This document shows, in pieces, positions 1 to 16,356 of a stretch of 64,000 bases of DNA. The stretch comes from Pseudomonas hunanensis (GTDB lineage: Bacteria; Pseudomonadota; Gammaproteobacteria; Pseudomonadales; Pseudomonadaceae). Made by a program: the position numbers and the translations under genes. The stretch's first letter is position 1. Every line of letters starts with the position of its first letter. A model generated the notes under the pieces. The model made no database searches and was not told where the DNA came from. It was given only the letters and a program-made list of their open reading frames with translations. The DNA is taken from positions 28,504 through 92,503 of the forward strand of contig NZ_QJRC01000082.1 in NCBI RefSeq assembly GCF_013393325.1, in the 5' to 3' direction.

Positions 1-1
1 A

Positions 2-1573
2 GTGCTGAAAAAAATGAAGAAGACCGCCGAAGACTACCTCGGCGAGCCTGTCACCGAGGCGGTCATCACCGTTCCGGCCTACTTCAACGACAGCCAGCGC
101 CAGGCCACCAAGGATGCCGGCCGCATCGCTGGTCTGGACGTCAAGCGCATCATCAACGAGCCGACCGCCGCTGCTCTGGCTTACGGCATGGACAAGGCCA
201 AAGGCGACCACACCGTCATCGTTTATGACCTGGGTGGTGGTACCTTCGACGTTTCGGTCATCGAAATCGCCGAAGTCGACGGTGAGCATCAGTTCGAAGT
301 ACTGGCCACCAACGGCGACACCTTCCTGGGTGGCGAAGACTTCGACATGCGCCTGATCGACTACCTTGTCGACGAGTTCAAGAAAGAGTCCGGCATGGAC
401 CTGAAGAACGATCCGCTGGCCCTGCAGCGCCTGAAAGAAGCTGCCGAGAAAGCCAAGATCGAGCTGTCCTCGACTCAGTCGACCGACGTCAACCTGCCGT
501 ACATCACCGCAGATGCGACGGGTCCGAAGCACCTGAACGTGAAAATCTCCCGCGCCAAGCTGGAGTCGCTGGTAGAAGACCTGGTTCAACGTACCATCGA
601 GCCTTGCCGCATCGCCCTGAAAGACGCCGGCATCGACGCCAGCAAGATCGACGACGTGATCCTGGTCGGTGGCCAGACCCGTATGCCGCTGGTGCAGAAA
701 ACCGTTGCTGACTTCTTCGGTAAAGAAGCGCGCAAGGACGTCAACCCGGACGAAGCAGTTGCCATGGGTGCTGCCATCCAGGGCGCGGTATTGGCCGGTG
801 ACGTGAAAGACGTACTGCTGCTGGACGTCAGCCCGCTGACCCTGGGTATCGAAACTATGGGTGGCGTGATGACCGCGCTGATCGAGAAGAACACCACCAT
901 CCCGACCAAAAAGTCGCAGGTGTTCTCGACCGCCGATGACAACCAGGGCGCCGTGACCATTCACGTGCTGCAGGGTGAGCGTAAGCAGGCTGCGCAGAAC
1001 AAGTCGCTGGGCAAGTTTGACCTGGCTGACATTCCGCCAGCACCACGTGGCGTACCGCAGATCGAAGTGACCTTCGACATCGACGCCAACGGCATCCTGC
1101 ACGTTGGCGCCAAAGACAAGGCCACCGGCAAGGCTCAGTCGATCGTGATCAAGGCCAACTCCGGTCTGTCGGACGAGGAAATCGAGCGCATGGTGCGTGA
1201 CGCCGAGGCCAACGCCGAGGAAGACCGCAAGTTCGAAGAACTGGCCGCTGCCCGTAACCAGGGTGACGCGCTGGTGCACTCGACTCGCAAGATGGTCGTT
1301 GATGCCGGTGACAAGGTCACTGCTGAAGAGAAGACCGCGATCGAAGCTGCCGTGGTTGCCCTGGAAGCCGCTGTCAAAGGCGACGACAAGGCCGCAATCG
1401 ACGCCAAGGTCGAAGAGCTGTCCAAAGTCTCTGCCCCGGTTGCCCAGAAGATGTACGCCGAGCAGTCGGCCGAACAGCCTCAGGGTGGCGCGCAGCAGGC
1501 CGAGCCGGAAGCCAAGCACGATGACGTGGTTGACGCCGAGTTCGAAGAAGTGAAAGGCGACGACAAGAAGTAA
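2..1573 (+). CDS. dnaK: Chaperone DnaK (Hsp70), 3' part of gene
   Basis: ATP-dependent Hsp70 chaperone that works with DnaJ and GrpE in cytoplasmic protein folding. The window opens inside the gene, so the GTG at position 2 is an internal valine codon and not the start; 523 residues are present, and about 118 N-terminal residues are expected to be missing given a usual length near 640. Visible marks are [17 protein letters not shown], the phosphate-binding [10 protein letters not shown] near fragment residue 76, the linker [13 protein letters not shown], the substrate-binding domain and an acidic tail containing EFEEV. dnaJ follows 194 bases later on the same strand, the usual chaperone pair. 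Identification is secure; only the 5' end is cut by the window edge. Confidence 0.97.
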   Translation: MLKKMKKTAEDYLGEPVTEAVITVPAYFNDSQRQATKDAGRIAGLDVKRIINEPTAAALAYGMDKAKGDHTVIVYDLGGGTFDVSVIEIAEVDGEHQFEVLATNGDTFLGGEDFDMRLIDYLVDEFKKESGMDLKNDPLALQRLKEAAEKAKIELSSTQSTDVNLPYITADATGPKHLNVKISRAKLESLVEDLVQRTIEPCRIALKDAGIDASKIDDVILVGGQTRMPLVQKTVADFFGKEARKDVNPDEAVAMGAAIQGAVLAGDVKDVLLLDVSPLTLGIETMGGVMTALIEKNTTIPTKKSQVFSTADDNQGAVTIHVLQGERKQAAQNKSLGKFDLADIPPAPRGVPQIEVTFDIDANGILHVGAKDKATGKAQSIVIKANSGLSDEEIERMVRDAEANAEEDRKFEELAAARNQGDALVHSTRKMVVDAGDKVTAEEKTAIEAAVVALEAAVKGDDKAAIDAKVEELSKVSAPVAQKMYAEQSAEQPQGGAQQAEPEAKHDDVVDAEFEEVKGDDKK

Positions 1574-1590
1574 TCGTTGCATGTTGTCGG

Positions 1591-1620
1591 CCAGTTCACC
1601 GGTGTTTGCCGGTGAACTGG
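1591..1620 (+). terminator. Hairpin after dnaK
   Basis: A perfect 12-bp inverted repeat (1591-1602 with 1609-1620, loop TGTTTG) lies 18 bases after the dnaK stop. It has no T-run, so it may be a 3'-stabilising or attenuating hairpin between dnaK and dnaJ rather than a full terminator. Confidence 0.6.
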
Positions 1621-1634
1621 TAGGATGTCGCCGC

Positions 1635-1652
1635 GCGGGGGCTTGCTCCCGC
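1635..1652. repeat. REP-like palindrome
   Basis: Short palindrome GCGGGGGC-TT-GCTCCCGC (one G-T pair) resembling the GCGGGCTTGCCCGC core of the REP elements seen elsewhere in this window. It sits in the 194-base dnaK-dnaJ gap; the rest of that gap shows nothing I can name beyond the dnaJ ribosome-binding site AAGGTG. Confidence 0.45.
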
Positions 1653-1767
1653 GTTGGCGTATCTGGAATTCGAGAATTTTTACAGCATCTGTCAGCGCTC
1701 CTTGGGGGTGGGCAGGTGCTGACGGCGCGGCGCAGATGCCTGACGCCTAACAAGGTGCAAATGACCT

Positions 1768-3709
<1,942 letters not shown>

Positions 3710-3722
3710 GCCGCTACGCGGT

Positions 3723-3760
3723 GTTGGTTTCTTCGCGGGTTTGCCCGCGAAGAAACCAAC
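3723..3760. repeat. REP palindrome after dapB, perfect 17-bp stem
   Basis: A perfect 17-bp inverted repeat (3723-3739 with 3744-3760, loop TTTG) containing CTTCGCGGG/CCCGCGAAG. The same core recurs at 26620 and 32618, so it looks like a P. putida-type REP element extended by flanking complementary sequence. It may also act as the dapB 3' hairpin. Confidence 0.7.
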
Positions 3761-3842
3761 ATGGACGTCAGCCTGTCGCATTCATGTGTTTTAGAGACAC
3801 ATCCACGGTAGACCGAAAACGCACTTTTCTGTAAGCTACAGC

Positions 3843-3860
3843 TTTAGTGTGTCCACTAAA
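3843..3860 (+). promoter_or_regulatory. Upstream hairpin of the carA leader
   Basis: TTTAGTG (3843-3849) pairs with CACTAAA (3854-3860) around a 4-base loop. It sits 30 bases before the terminator hairpin and could be part of a leader folding switch. No function is proven from sequence. Confidence 0.4.
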
Positions 3861-3889
3861 AGCGCGCAGCGAATTGAATTCAGCACATG

Positions 3890-3928
3890 AAAGCGGGGTG
3901 ACGTGTCCATACGTCACTCCGCTTTTTT
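3890..3928 (+). terminator. Rho-independent terminator in the carA leader
   Basis: A 15-bp stem (3890-3904 with 3911-3925, one G-U pair, loop GTCCAT) runs directly into T residues up to 3928, 45 bases before the carA start. Lying at a leader position rather than at a gene end, it is best read as an attenuator controlling carAB. A 4-codon reading frame (ATG AAA GCG GGG TGA) begins at its 5' edge, which is too short to call a leader peptide. Confidence 0.75.
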
Positions 3929-3973
3929 GCAACCTGCGATCGCCCTTTCATGCTTGATTTACGGGAGGTCTTC

Positions 3974-5110
3974 TTGACAAAGCCAGCCATACTCGCCCTT
4001 GCCGACGGCAGTATTTTTCGCGGTGAAGCCATTGGTGCCGACGGTCAGACCGTTGGTGAGGTGGTATTCAACACCGCTATGACCGGCTACCAGGAAATCC
4101 TTACAGACCCTTCCTATGCGCAGCAAATCGTTACCCTGACCTACCCGCACATCGGCAACACCGGCACCACGCCGGAAGATGCCGAGTCGAACCGCGTCTG
4201 GTCCGCTGGCCTGGTCATCCGTGACCTGCCGCTGCTGGCCAGCAACTGGCGTAACACCCAGTCGCTGCCTGAGTACCTCAAGGCCAACAACGTCGTTGCC
4301 ATTGCCGGCATCGACACCCGCCGCCTGACCCGTATCCTGCGTGAAAAGGGCGCCCAGAACGGTTGCATCCTCGCCGGTGACAACATCAGCGAAGAAGCCG
4401 CCATCGCCGCTGCCCGTGGCTTCCCAGGCCTGAAGGGCATGGACCTGGCCAAGGTTGTCTCCACCAAGGAACGCTACGAATGGCGCTCCAGTGTGTGGGA
4501 GCTGAAAACCGACAGCCACCCGACCATCGACGCTGCCGACCTGCCGTATCACGTGGTTGCCTTCGACTACGGCGTCAAGCTGAACATTCTGCGCATGCTG
4601 GTTGCCCGTGGCTGCCGCGTGACCGTGGTGCCGGCCCAGACCCCGGCCAGCGAAGTGCTGGCACTCAACCCGGACGGCGTGTTCCTGTCCAACGGCCCTG
4701 GTGACCCCGAGCCGTGCGACTACGCCATCCAGGCGATCAAGGAAATCCTCGAAACCGAGATCCCGGTATTCGGCATCTGCCTCGGTCACCAGCTGCTGGC
4801 CCTGGCTTCCGGCGCCAAGACCGTGAAAATGGGCCATGGCCACCATGGTGCCAACCACCCGGTCCAGGACCTGGACACCGGCGTGGTCATGATCACCAGC
4901 CAGAACCACGGCTTTGCCGTTGACGAAGCCACCCTGCCGGGTAACGTCCGCGCCATCCACAAGTCGCTGTTCGACGGCACCCTGCAAGGTATCGAGCGTA
5001 CCGACAAGAGCGCGTTCAGCTTCCAGGGCCACCCTGAAGCGAGCCCAGGCCCGACCGACGTCGCGCCACTGTTCGATCGTTTCACCGATGCCATGGCCAA
5101 GCGCCGCTGA
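3974..5110 (+). CDS. carA: Carbamoyl-phosphate synthase small subunit CarA, TTG start
   Basis: Glutamine amidotransferase subunit of carbamoyl-phosphate synthase, supplying ammonia for pyrimidine and arginine synthesis. The N-terminal domain begins [12 protein letters not shown] and the class I amidotransferase nucleophile is Cys269 in FGICLGHQ, with the HPEASPGP motif near the C-terminus. An in-frame ATG exists at 3950, but the TTG at 3974 has GGGAGG at 3963-3968 (5-base spacing) and gives 378 residues matching the family, so TTG is chosen. It sits behind a leader terminator and 105 bases before carB. Confidence 0.95.
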   Translation: MTKPAILALADGSIFRGEAIGADGQTVGEVVFNTAMTGYQEILTDPSYAQQIVTLTYPHIGNTGTTPEDAESNRVWSAGLVIRDLPLLASNWRNTQSLPEYLKANNVVAIAGIDTRRLTRILREKGAQNGCILAGDNISEEAAIAAARGFPGLKGMDLAKVVSTKERYEWRSSVWELKTDSHPTIDAADLPYHVVAFDYGVKLNILRMLVARGCRVTVVPAQTPASEVLALNPDGVFLSNGPGDPEPCDYAIQAIKEILETEIPVFGICLGHQLLALASGAKTVKMGHGHHGANHPVQDLDTGVVMITSQNHGFAVDEATLPGNVRAIHKSLFDGTLQGIERTDKSAFSFQGHPEASPGPTDVAPLFDRFTDAMAKRR

Positions 5111-5215
5111 GCATCCTGCATCAAGGCCCCGGGCCGGCTCCTGCCGCGCCCGGAAGCGCCTGACCCAGATTGTTCAAAGCGGCTTGCCGACTGACCCCGG
5201 ATTTGAGTGACCACC

Positions 5216-8433
<3,218 letters not shown>

Positions 8434-8437
<4 letters not shown>

Positions 8438-8916
8438 GCATTACCAAGTACCCGATGACCGTCCAGGGCGCTCGCGCCCTGGAAGAGGAGCACCTGTTCC
8501 TGAGCAAGACCGAGCGCCCACGCCTGAGCCAGGCGATCGGTGAAGCACGTGAGCTGGGTGACCTCAAGGAAAACGCCGAATACCATGCTGCCCGTGAAGA
8601 GCAGGGCATGGTCGAGGCGCGTATCCGCGATATCGAAGGCCGTCTGCAGAATTCGGTCGTGATCGACGTGACCACGATCCCTCACACCGGCAAGGTGATT
8701 TTCGGTACCACCGTGGTACTGGCCAACACCGAAACCGATGAAGAGGTGACCTATCAGATCGTCGGCGAGGATGAAGCCGACGTGAAACAGGGCAAGCTCT
8801 CAAGCGGTGCGCCGATTGCCCGTGCCATCATCGGCAAGGAAGAAGGTGATACTGTCGTCGTCAAGACGCCTAGCGGCACGGTCGAGTACGAGATTGTCGA
8901 AGTCAAGCACATCTGA
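8434..8916 (+). CDS. greA: Transcription elongation factor GreA
   Basis: GreA enters the RNA polymerase secondary channel and stimulates cleavage of backtracked RNA. The 160-residue protein has the N-terminal coiled coil (about 1-75, with [18 protein letters not shown] bearing the acidic tip) and a C-terminal FKBP-like domain. Its ATG overlaps the carB stop in ATGA (8434-8437), so it is probably translated by coupling to carB and expressed from the carAB transcript as well as any local promoter. Confidence 0.97.
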
Positions 8917-8959
8917 CCGGCGCCTGCGGGCGCCATCCCTCGAGGGGATCCTCTGGCAA

Positions 8960-9343
8960 TTGGCCCAGGTGTTCTGGGTCGGTGGCCTGTGGGTGTTCCA
9001 TGTGGGGCTGGTGCCTGCGCTCAAGGTCAGTGGCCTGGCGCCGCTGCTGGTGCAGGATATCGCCGGGCAGATCGACCGCTGGTTGATCGGCGTGGCGTTG
9101 CTTGGTTTGTTGACCCAGCTGGCGGTGCTGGCGAGGGTGGACGGCCTGGCGGCCTGGTGGCGGCAGTTTCGTGGCCAGATGTTGTTGCTCGGTTTCGGTG
9201 CGTGCGTGGGGTATTACACCTTGCGCTACGGTATTTCCGTAGGCGAGCGCTGGCAGATGTTCTGTTTCCTGGTGCTGGGTTTTTCCGGCATCGTGCTGGT
9301 GGCCCAACCGGTCCCGGTCAGGGCGCGTTCACCGCGCCACTGA
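8960..9343 (+). CDS. Small four-helix membrane protein, DUF4149-like
   Basis: About 127 residues with four predicted membrane segments, roughly VFWVGGLWVFHVGLVPAL, WLIGVALLGLLTQLAVLA, MLLLGFGACVGYYTLRYG and MFCFLVLGFSGIVLVA. It resembles the conserved hypothetical found between greA and yhbY in pseudomonads (DUF4149-like, from memory). The only in-frame ATG is at 8807, deep inside greA, so a non-ATG start is likely; I chose TTG 8960 with GAGGGG at 8942-8947, while GTG 8969 is an alternative. Function is unknown. It converges on yhbY, with stops 13 bases apart. Confidence 0.7.
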   Translation: MAQVFWVGGLWVFHVGLVPALKVSGLAPLLVQDIAGQIDRWLIGVALLGLLTQLAVLARVDGLAAWWRQFRGQMLLLGFGACVGYYTLRYGISVGERWQMFCFLVLGFSGIVLVAQPVPVRARSPRH

Positions 9344-9355
9344 TCGGAGCTACCG

Positions 9356-9664
9356 TTACTTGTAACGGTGGATGTTGGACAGCTGCTTGTTCGGCTGTGG
9401 GTTCTTGCGGTAGATCAGGGCTTTCTTGCCGATGGTCTGCACCAGCTCGGCACGGCCGGCCTTGCACAGTTCTGCAATGGTTTCGGCACGTTCTTCGCGG
9501 TCTTCCGAGCGAATTTCGACCTTGATCAGCTCATGGTCGACCAGCGCGCGCTCCAATTCGGCGATGACGCCTTCATTCAAACCGTTGCCAGCAACGATCA
9601 GGACCGGCTTCAGGTCATGACCAATGGACTTGTATTGCTTCTTCTGCTCGTTATTGAGCGGCAT
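9356..9664 (-). CDS. yhbY: Ribosome assembly RNA-binding protein YhbY
   Basis: CRM-domain RNA-binding protein associated with pre-50S ribosomal subunits. The 102-residue protein starts MPLNNEQKKQYKSIGHDLKP and carries the GxxG-type loop VAGNGLNEGV typical of CRM/YhbY. The open frame extends upstream to 9739, but ATG 9664 with a GGAAAGGG ribosome-binding site fits the family. It is divergent from rlmE (102 bases between starts), a conserved arrangement with ftsH downstream. The 8-bp inverted repeat at 9352-9369 covers its stop codon. Confidence 0.93.
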   Translation of the reverse strand: MPLNNEQKKQYKSIGHDLKPVLIVAGNGLNEGVIAELERALVDHELIKVEIRSEDREERAETIAELCKAGRAELVQTIGKKALIYRKNPQPNKQLSNIHRYK

Positions 9665-9766
9665 AATCTGACCCTTTCCGTCTGATTCTGTAAAATTGAC
9701 CGGCATTTTACCCGAGGGCCACCGGCTCCGCCCAGTCAATCACGACGCATATCATCGAGGTGCCCC

Positions 9767-10393
9767 GTGGTACAACGTTCCAAAAGCAGCGCCAACTGGC
9801 TGCGAGAGCATTTTAACGACCCTTTTGTGAAGCAGGCGCAGAAGGATGGCTACCGCTCGCGTGCGAGCTACAAACTGCTGGAGATCCAGGAGAAGGACCG
9901 TCTGATCCGCCCTGGCATGAGTGTGATCGACCTCGGCGCCGCGCCTGGTGGCTGGTCCCAGGTGACCAGTCGTCTGATTGGTGGCCAGGGTCGCCTGATC
10001 GCTTCCGACATTCTGGAAATGGACTCGATCGCTGATGTGACCTTCATTCAGGGTGACTTCACTCACGATGAAGTGCTGCAGCGCATTCTCGAGGCGGTCG
10101 GCGATTCGCACGTAGACCTTGTGATTTCCGACATGGCCCCCAATATGAGTGGTACGCCCGCGGTGGACATACCGCGTGCCATGTTCCTCTGTGAGCTGGC
10201 CCTCGATCTGGCGACCCGCGTACTCAAGCCCGGCGGCGACTTCCTGATCAAGATTTTCCAGGGCGAAGGTTTTGACGTGTACCTGAAGGACGTGCGCAGC
10301 AAGTTCGACAAAGTGCAAATGCGCAAGCCATCTTCGTCGCGGGATCGCTCCCGTGAGCAATACCTGTTGGGCAGAGGCTTCAAAGGGGCATGA
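9767..10393 (+). CDS. rlmE: 23S rRNA 2'-O-methyltransferase RlmE (FtsJ), GTG start
   Basis: SAM-dependent heat-shock methyltransferase that methylates 2'-O of U2552 in 23S rRNA. The 208-residue protein has the SAM-binding [11 protein letters not shown] near residue 56, SDMAPNMSG near 124, and the conserved K-D-K-E set including the lysine in GGDFLIKIF. The start is GTG at 9767 with GAGG at 9757-9760. ftsH follows 194 bases later, as in many gammaproteobacteria. That gap holds no recognised terminator; I see no convincing sigma-32 promoter in it. Confidence 0.96.
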
Positions 10394-10587
10394 AAGGTGT
10401 GAAGCGGGGTGGCCGATAGTTAATTCCAATCGGCCACTGCGTCAGGATCGTCCGAACTTCGTGTAGTCTAGCTTTCACAAAGGGTTACAGACGGTGCCTG
10501 CGGCTGCGTAGGTAATGTAGTAAGTTAGGGCGATGAATATCATGCGAGGCACGGCTGCGTCGTGCGCCGGCCTCAGAGGGTAGCGAA

Positions 10588-12501
<1,914 letters not shown>

Positions 12502-12509
12502 GGGCATCT

Positions 12510-13361
12510 ATGAGCTCAGTGCAGTACCCGACCCGGTTGCCTTGCGGCAACCGGGTTCTTGATTTGTCACGTACCCATGTCATGGGTATTCTCAATATCA
12601 CCCCCGATTCCTTCTCCGATGGCGGGCGCTTCAGTCAGCGTGACGAGGCCCTGCGCCATGCCGAGGCAATGGTTGCCGCCGGCGCTACGCTGATCGACAT
12701 CGGCGGCGAGTCCACGCGGCCGGGCGCACGCGCAGTATCGGTGACCGAAGAGCTGGAGCGGGTGGCGCCAATGGTTGAGGCGATCAATAGTCGCCTTGAC
12801 GTGGTCATCTCGGTCGATACCTCGACGCCTGCCGTCATCCGCGAGTCCGCGCGTCTAGGCGCCGGGCTGATCAATGACGTGCGCGCCCTGGAGCGCGATG
12901 GCGCTCTGGACGCCGCGGCCGATACTGGCCTGCCGGTGTGCCTCATGCACATGCGTGGCGAGCCGGGTAACATGCAGGATGACCCGCATTACGAAGATGT
13001 GACCGCCGACGTTGCGCGTTATCTTGAGCAGCGGATGGCCGCCTGTTCGGCGGCGGGCATCGATTCAAACAGAATCATTCTTGATCCGGGCTTTGGTTTC
13101 GCCAAGACACTGGCGCACAACCTGAGCCTGTTCAAGCACATGGAAGCGCTCTATCGCCTTGGGCGCCCACTGCTGGTGGGTGTTTCACGAAAGAGCATGA
13201 TCGGCCTGACGCTGGAACGTCCGGTCGGCGAGCGCTTGTACGGCAGCCTTGCGCTGGCGGCGTTGGCCATGACCAAGGGGGCGAGCATACTTCGTGTCCA
13301 TGACGTGGCTGAAACTGTCGATGTAGTGCGCATGATCGCTGCAGTGCAAAACGCCGAATAA
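12510..13361 (+). CDS. folP: Dihydropteroate synthase FolP
   Basis: Condenses p-aminobenzoate with the pterin pyrophosphate in folate synthesis and is the sulfonamide target. The 283-residue TIM-barrel protein shows [14 protein letters not shown] near residue 26, [11 protein letters not shown] near 64, and the late [10 protein letters not shown] lysine/serine loop. It sits 8 bases after ftsH and 16 before glmM, giving the common ftsH-folP-glmM unit. Its start context (AAGGGC upstream of ATG 12510) is modest but no better start exists. Confidence 0.97.
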
Positions 13362-13377
13362 GAACATTGGAGTCCCT

Positions 13378-14718
13378 ATGAGCAGAAAATACTTTGGTAC
13401 CGACGGCATTCGTGGCCGCGTCGGCGAATACCCGATCACGCCTGACTTCATGCTGAAGCTTGGCTGGGCGGCCGGCATGGCGTTCCGCAAGCAGGGCCAT
13501 TGCCGGGTGCTGGTGGGCAAGGACACGCGTATCTCCGGTTACATGTTCGAGTCCGCGCTCGAAGCCGGCCTGGCCGCCGCGGGTGCCGATGTCATGCTGC
13601 TGGGGCCAATGCCTACACCGGCCATCGCCTACCTGACGCGCACATTCCATGCCCAGGCGGGCATTGTCATCAGTGCCTCGCACAACCCGCACGAAGACAA
13701 CGGCATCAAGTTCTTCTCCGGTCAGGGCACCAAGCTGCCTGACGAAGTCGAGCTGATGATCGAGGAACTGCTCGACCAGCCGATGACGGTTGTCGATTCG
13801 AGCAAGCTGGGCAAGGTGTCGCGCATCAACGACGCGGCGGGCCGCTACATCGAATTCTGCAAGAGCAGCGTGCCGAGCAGCACCAGCTTCGATGGCCTCA
13901 AGCTGGTGGTCGATTGCGCCCACGGCGCCACCTACAAGGTCGCGCCAAGCGTGTTCCGCGAGTTGGGTGCCGATGTGACCGTGCTGCATGCGCAACCAGA
14001 CGGCCTGAACATCAACGAAGGCTGCGGCTCGACCCACATCGAATCGCTGCAGGCTGCCGTGCTGGTGGGCCATGCCGACCTTGGCATTGCCTTCGATGGC
14101 GACGGTGATCGGGTGCTGATGGTCGACCACACCGGCGCCATCGTCGACGGTGACGAACTGCTGTTCATCATTGCTCGCGACTTGCACGATCGTGGCAAGC
14201 TGCAAGGTGGGGTAGTCGGCACGCTGATGAGCAACCTGGGCCTGGAGCTTGCACTGAAAGACCTGGATATCCCGTTCGTGCGGGCCAAGGTCGGCGACCG
14301 TTATGTCATGGCTGAGCTGCTGGAGCGCGAGTGGCTGGTTGGTGGCGAAAACTCCGGCCATGTCGTGTGCTGCAACCACACCACCACCGGTGACGCGATC
14401 ATTGCCGCTTTGCAGGTGCTGATGGCGCTCAAGCGCCGTGGCGAAACCTTGGCGCAGGCCCGTCAGGCGCTGCGCAAGTGCCCGCAGGTGTTGATCAACG
14501 TGCGCTTCGGCGCCAGCAAGGTCGACCCGCTGGAGCACCCGGCCGTCAAGGATGCCAGTGCCAAGGTCACTGAAGCGTTGGCCGGTCGCGGTCGTGTGCT
14601 GTTGCGCAAGTCTGGTACCGAGCCGCTGGTGCGGGTCATGGTCGAAGGCGAAGACGAAACCCAGGTGCGTGGCCATGCTGAAGCACTGGCCAAACTGGTT
14701 GGCGAAGTTTGTGTCTGA
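13378..14718 (+). CDS. glmM: Phosphoglucosamine mutase GlmM
   Basis: Interconverts glucosamine-6-phosphate and glucosamine-1-phosphate for peptidoglycan and LPS precursors. The 446-residue protein has the phosphorylatable catalytic Ser101 in [12 protein letters not shown], the metal loop DGDGDR at 240-245, the sugar-binding GGENSGH and a C-terminal phosphate-binding [16 protein letters not shown] ahead of ATG 13378 supports the start. It is the third gene of the ftsH-folP-glmM group and is followed by a 10-bp hairpin. Confidence 0.97.
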
Positions 14719-14730
14719 TGGCGCTTGCCA

Positions 14731-14759
14731 GCGCAGATCTGGTTGGGTAAGATCTGCGC
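14731..14759 (+). terminator. Hairpin between glmM and tpiA
   Basis: A perfect 10-bp inverted repeat GCGCAGATCT (14731-14740) and AGATCTGCGC (14750-14759), 13 bases after the glmM stop. There is no clear T-run (CCCACTTTG follows), so it may be a 3' boundary or a weak terminator. Confidence 0.5.
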
Positions 14760-14783
14760 CCACTTTGACCGACGAGGTAAAGC

Positions 14784-15539
14784 ATGCGTCGCCCTATGGT
14801 AGCTGGTAACTGGAAGATGCACGGTACCCGCGCTAGCGTCGCTGAGCTGACCGAAGGCTTGAGCAATCTCGCCTTGCCGAGCGGAGTGGAAGTCGCGGTA
14901 TTTCCACCAGCCCTGTTCATCAATCAAGTGATCGATGGCTTGGCGGGTAAAGAAATTACTGTCGGCGCACAGAATTCTGCTGTACAACCCGAACAGGGTG
15001 CGCTGACCGGGGAAGTTGCTCCGGAGCAGCTGGTTGAAGCAGGTTGCAAGTTGGTGTTGATTGGTCACTCGGAGCGTCGCCAAGTCATTGGTGAAACCGA
15101 CGAAGTGCTCAATCGCAAGTTTGCAGCGGCCCAGGCCAAAGGTTTGAAGCCAGTGCTTTGCATCGGGGAAACCCTTGAAGAGCGCGAGGCTGGCAAAACG
15201 CTTGAAGTTGTCGGGCGTCAACTAAGCAGTATCATCGAAGCATTCGGTGTTAAGGCTTTTGCCAATGCAGTAATCGCCTATGAGCCTGTATGGGCCATCG
15301 GCACTGGCCTTACGGCCACGCCACAGCAGGCCCAGGATGTGCACGCCGCCATCCGCGGCCAGTTGGCGGCAGAAGATGCTGAAGTAGCTGCGAAGGTGCA
15401 GTTGCTCTACGGCGGCAGCGTGAAGGCGGCCAATGCGGCCGAACTGTTCGGCATGCCGGATATCGATGGGGGTCTCATTGGTGGGGCTTCCCTGAACGCA
15501 GACGAATTCGGTGCAATTTGTCGCGCCGCAGGAAACTGA
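14784..15539 (+). CDS. tpiA: Triosephosphate isomerase TpiA
   Basis: Glycolytic/gluconeogenic enzyme interconverting dihydroxyacetone phosphate and glyceraldehyde-3-phosphate. The 251-residue protein begins [14 protein letters not shown] with the catalytic lysine, has the histidine electrophile in GHSERR (near 94-99), the catalytic glutamate in [11 protein letters not shown] (near 168), and the phosphate loop [19 protein letters not shown] precedes ATG 14784. The secG start is only 4 bases beyond its stop. Confidence 0.98.
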   Translation: MRRPMVAGNWKMHGTRASVAELTEGLSNLALPSGVEVAVFPPALFINQVIDGLAGKEITVGAQNSAVQPEQGALTGEVAPEQLVEAGCKLVLIGHSERRQVIGETDEVLNRKFAAAQAKGLKPVLCIGETLEEREAGKTLEVVGRQLSSIIEAFGVKAFANAVIAYEPVWAIGTGLTATPQQAQDVHAAIRGQLAAEDAEVAAKVQLLYGGSVKAANAAELFGMPDIDGGLIGGASLNADEFGAICRAAGN

Positions 15540-15543
15540 ACAA

Positions 15544-15942
15544 ATGCTGGAAACAGTCATCGTTGTTTTTCATCTGTTGGCAGCGCTGTCGCTTGTAGTG
15601 CTGGTTCTGTTGCAACAGGGTAAAGGTGCTGAAGCAGGTGCATCTTTCGGCGCGGGTGCCTCAAACACCGTGTTCGGGAGCCAAGGCTCTGCAACGTTCC
15701 TAAGTAAATTAACTGCTATACTCGCTGCCACTTTCTTTTTGACAGCACTTGGGTTAGGATACTTCGCGAAGCAACAAGCTCACCAGCTTAGCCAAGCAGG
15801 TCTTCCAGATCCAGCAGTGCTAGAAGTGAAAGAGCCGCAAAAACCGGCAGTTAATGATGATGTACCGGTGCTCCAACAGCAGAAGAGCGAAACCACCAAT
15901 AACACGGGTGATGTACCTCCTCCGGCAGAAGAGCAGAAGTAA
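15544..15942 (+). CDS. secG: Preprotein translocase subunit SecG
   Basis: Small subunit of the SecYEG channel. It is 132 residues with two membrane segments (about 2-22, [20 protein letters not shown], and about 53-76) joined by a Gly/Ser-rich loop [21 protein letters not shown], then a hydrophilic Pro/Glu/Gln-rich tail longer than the E. coli protein. The open frame starts earlier (15511, within tpiA), but ATG 15544 gives the family N-terminus. The tpiA-secG-tRNA-Leu order is conserved in gammaproteobacteria. Confidence 0.95.
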   Translation: MLETVIVVFHLLAALSLVVLVLLQQGKGAEAGASFGAGASNTVFGSQGSATFLSKLTAILAATFFLTALGLGYFAKQQAHQLSQAGLPDPAVLEVKEPQKPAVNDDVPVLQQQKSETTNNTGDVPPPAEEQK

Positions 15943-15963
15943 CGGGTTTCAAGTAGTAGTATT

Positions 15964-16049
15964 GCCGAGGTGGTGGAATTGGTAGACACGCAACCTTGAG
16001 GTGGTTGTGCCCATAGGGTGTAGGGGTTCGAGTCCCCTTCTCGGTACCA
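15964..16049 (+). tRNA. tRNA-Leu (anticodon GAG)
   Basis: An 86-nt class II tRNA: acceptor GCCGAGG pairs with the CTCGGT arm, D-arm AATTGGTAGAC, anticodon stem CAACC/GGTTG around loop TTGAGGT giving anticodon GAG, a long variable arm, T-arm GGGGTTCGAGTCCCC, and encoded CCA at the 3' end. It reads CUC/CUU leucine codons. Confidence 0.96.
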
Positions 16050-16062
16050 ATTAAAGCTTGAG

Positions 16063-16085
16063 AGCCCGCTTTAGCGGGCTTTCTT
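16063..16085 (+). terminator. Terminator after tRNA-Leu
   Basis: Stem AGCCCGC (16063-16069) with GCGGGCT (16074-16080), loop TTTA, followed by TTCTT. A typical rho-independent terminator 13 bases after the tRNA. Confidence 0.85.
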
Positions 16086-16149
16086 GTAGGTGAATGTTTG
16101 GATTTGACCCTCAGTAGGGTTCGGTCTTATACTTTTGCCCCAGCTTTGT

Positions 16150-16226
<77 letters not shown>

Positions 16227-16236
16227 GCTTCAGCGG

Positions 16237-16258
16237 AGCCCCTTTTCAGGGGCTTTTT
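16237..16258 (+). terminator. Terminator after tRNA-fMet
   Basis: Stem AGCCCC (16237-16242) with GGGGCT (16249-16254), loop TTTTCA, then a T-run to 16258. It is the first of two terminators between the tRNA and rimP. Confidence 0.8.
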
Positions 16259-16305
16259 GCTAACCGAACAGTTTTCGGCGTCGTTGTCCAACGGCGCTTT
16301 CAGGG

Positions 16306-16328
16306 ATGGGCGCTTCGCCCATTTTTTA
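16306..16328 (+). terminator. Second terminator/attenuator before rimP
   Basis: Stem ATGGGCG (16306-16312) with CGCCCAT (16316-16322), loop CTT, followed by a run of T to 16327. It lies 29 bases upstream of the rimP start and so must be read through, or bypassed by a promoter between the tRNA and rimP, for the nusA operon to be expressed. Confidence 0.8.
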
Positions 16329-16356
16329 TTTGCACAGCATGCACGAGGGGGTTCAG

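Noticed and set aside
8807..8959. ATG start at 8807 for the DUF4149-like gene
   Set aside because: It would overlap greA by over 100 bases and adds a non-conserved charged N-terminus; a TTG or GTG near 8960 fits better.
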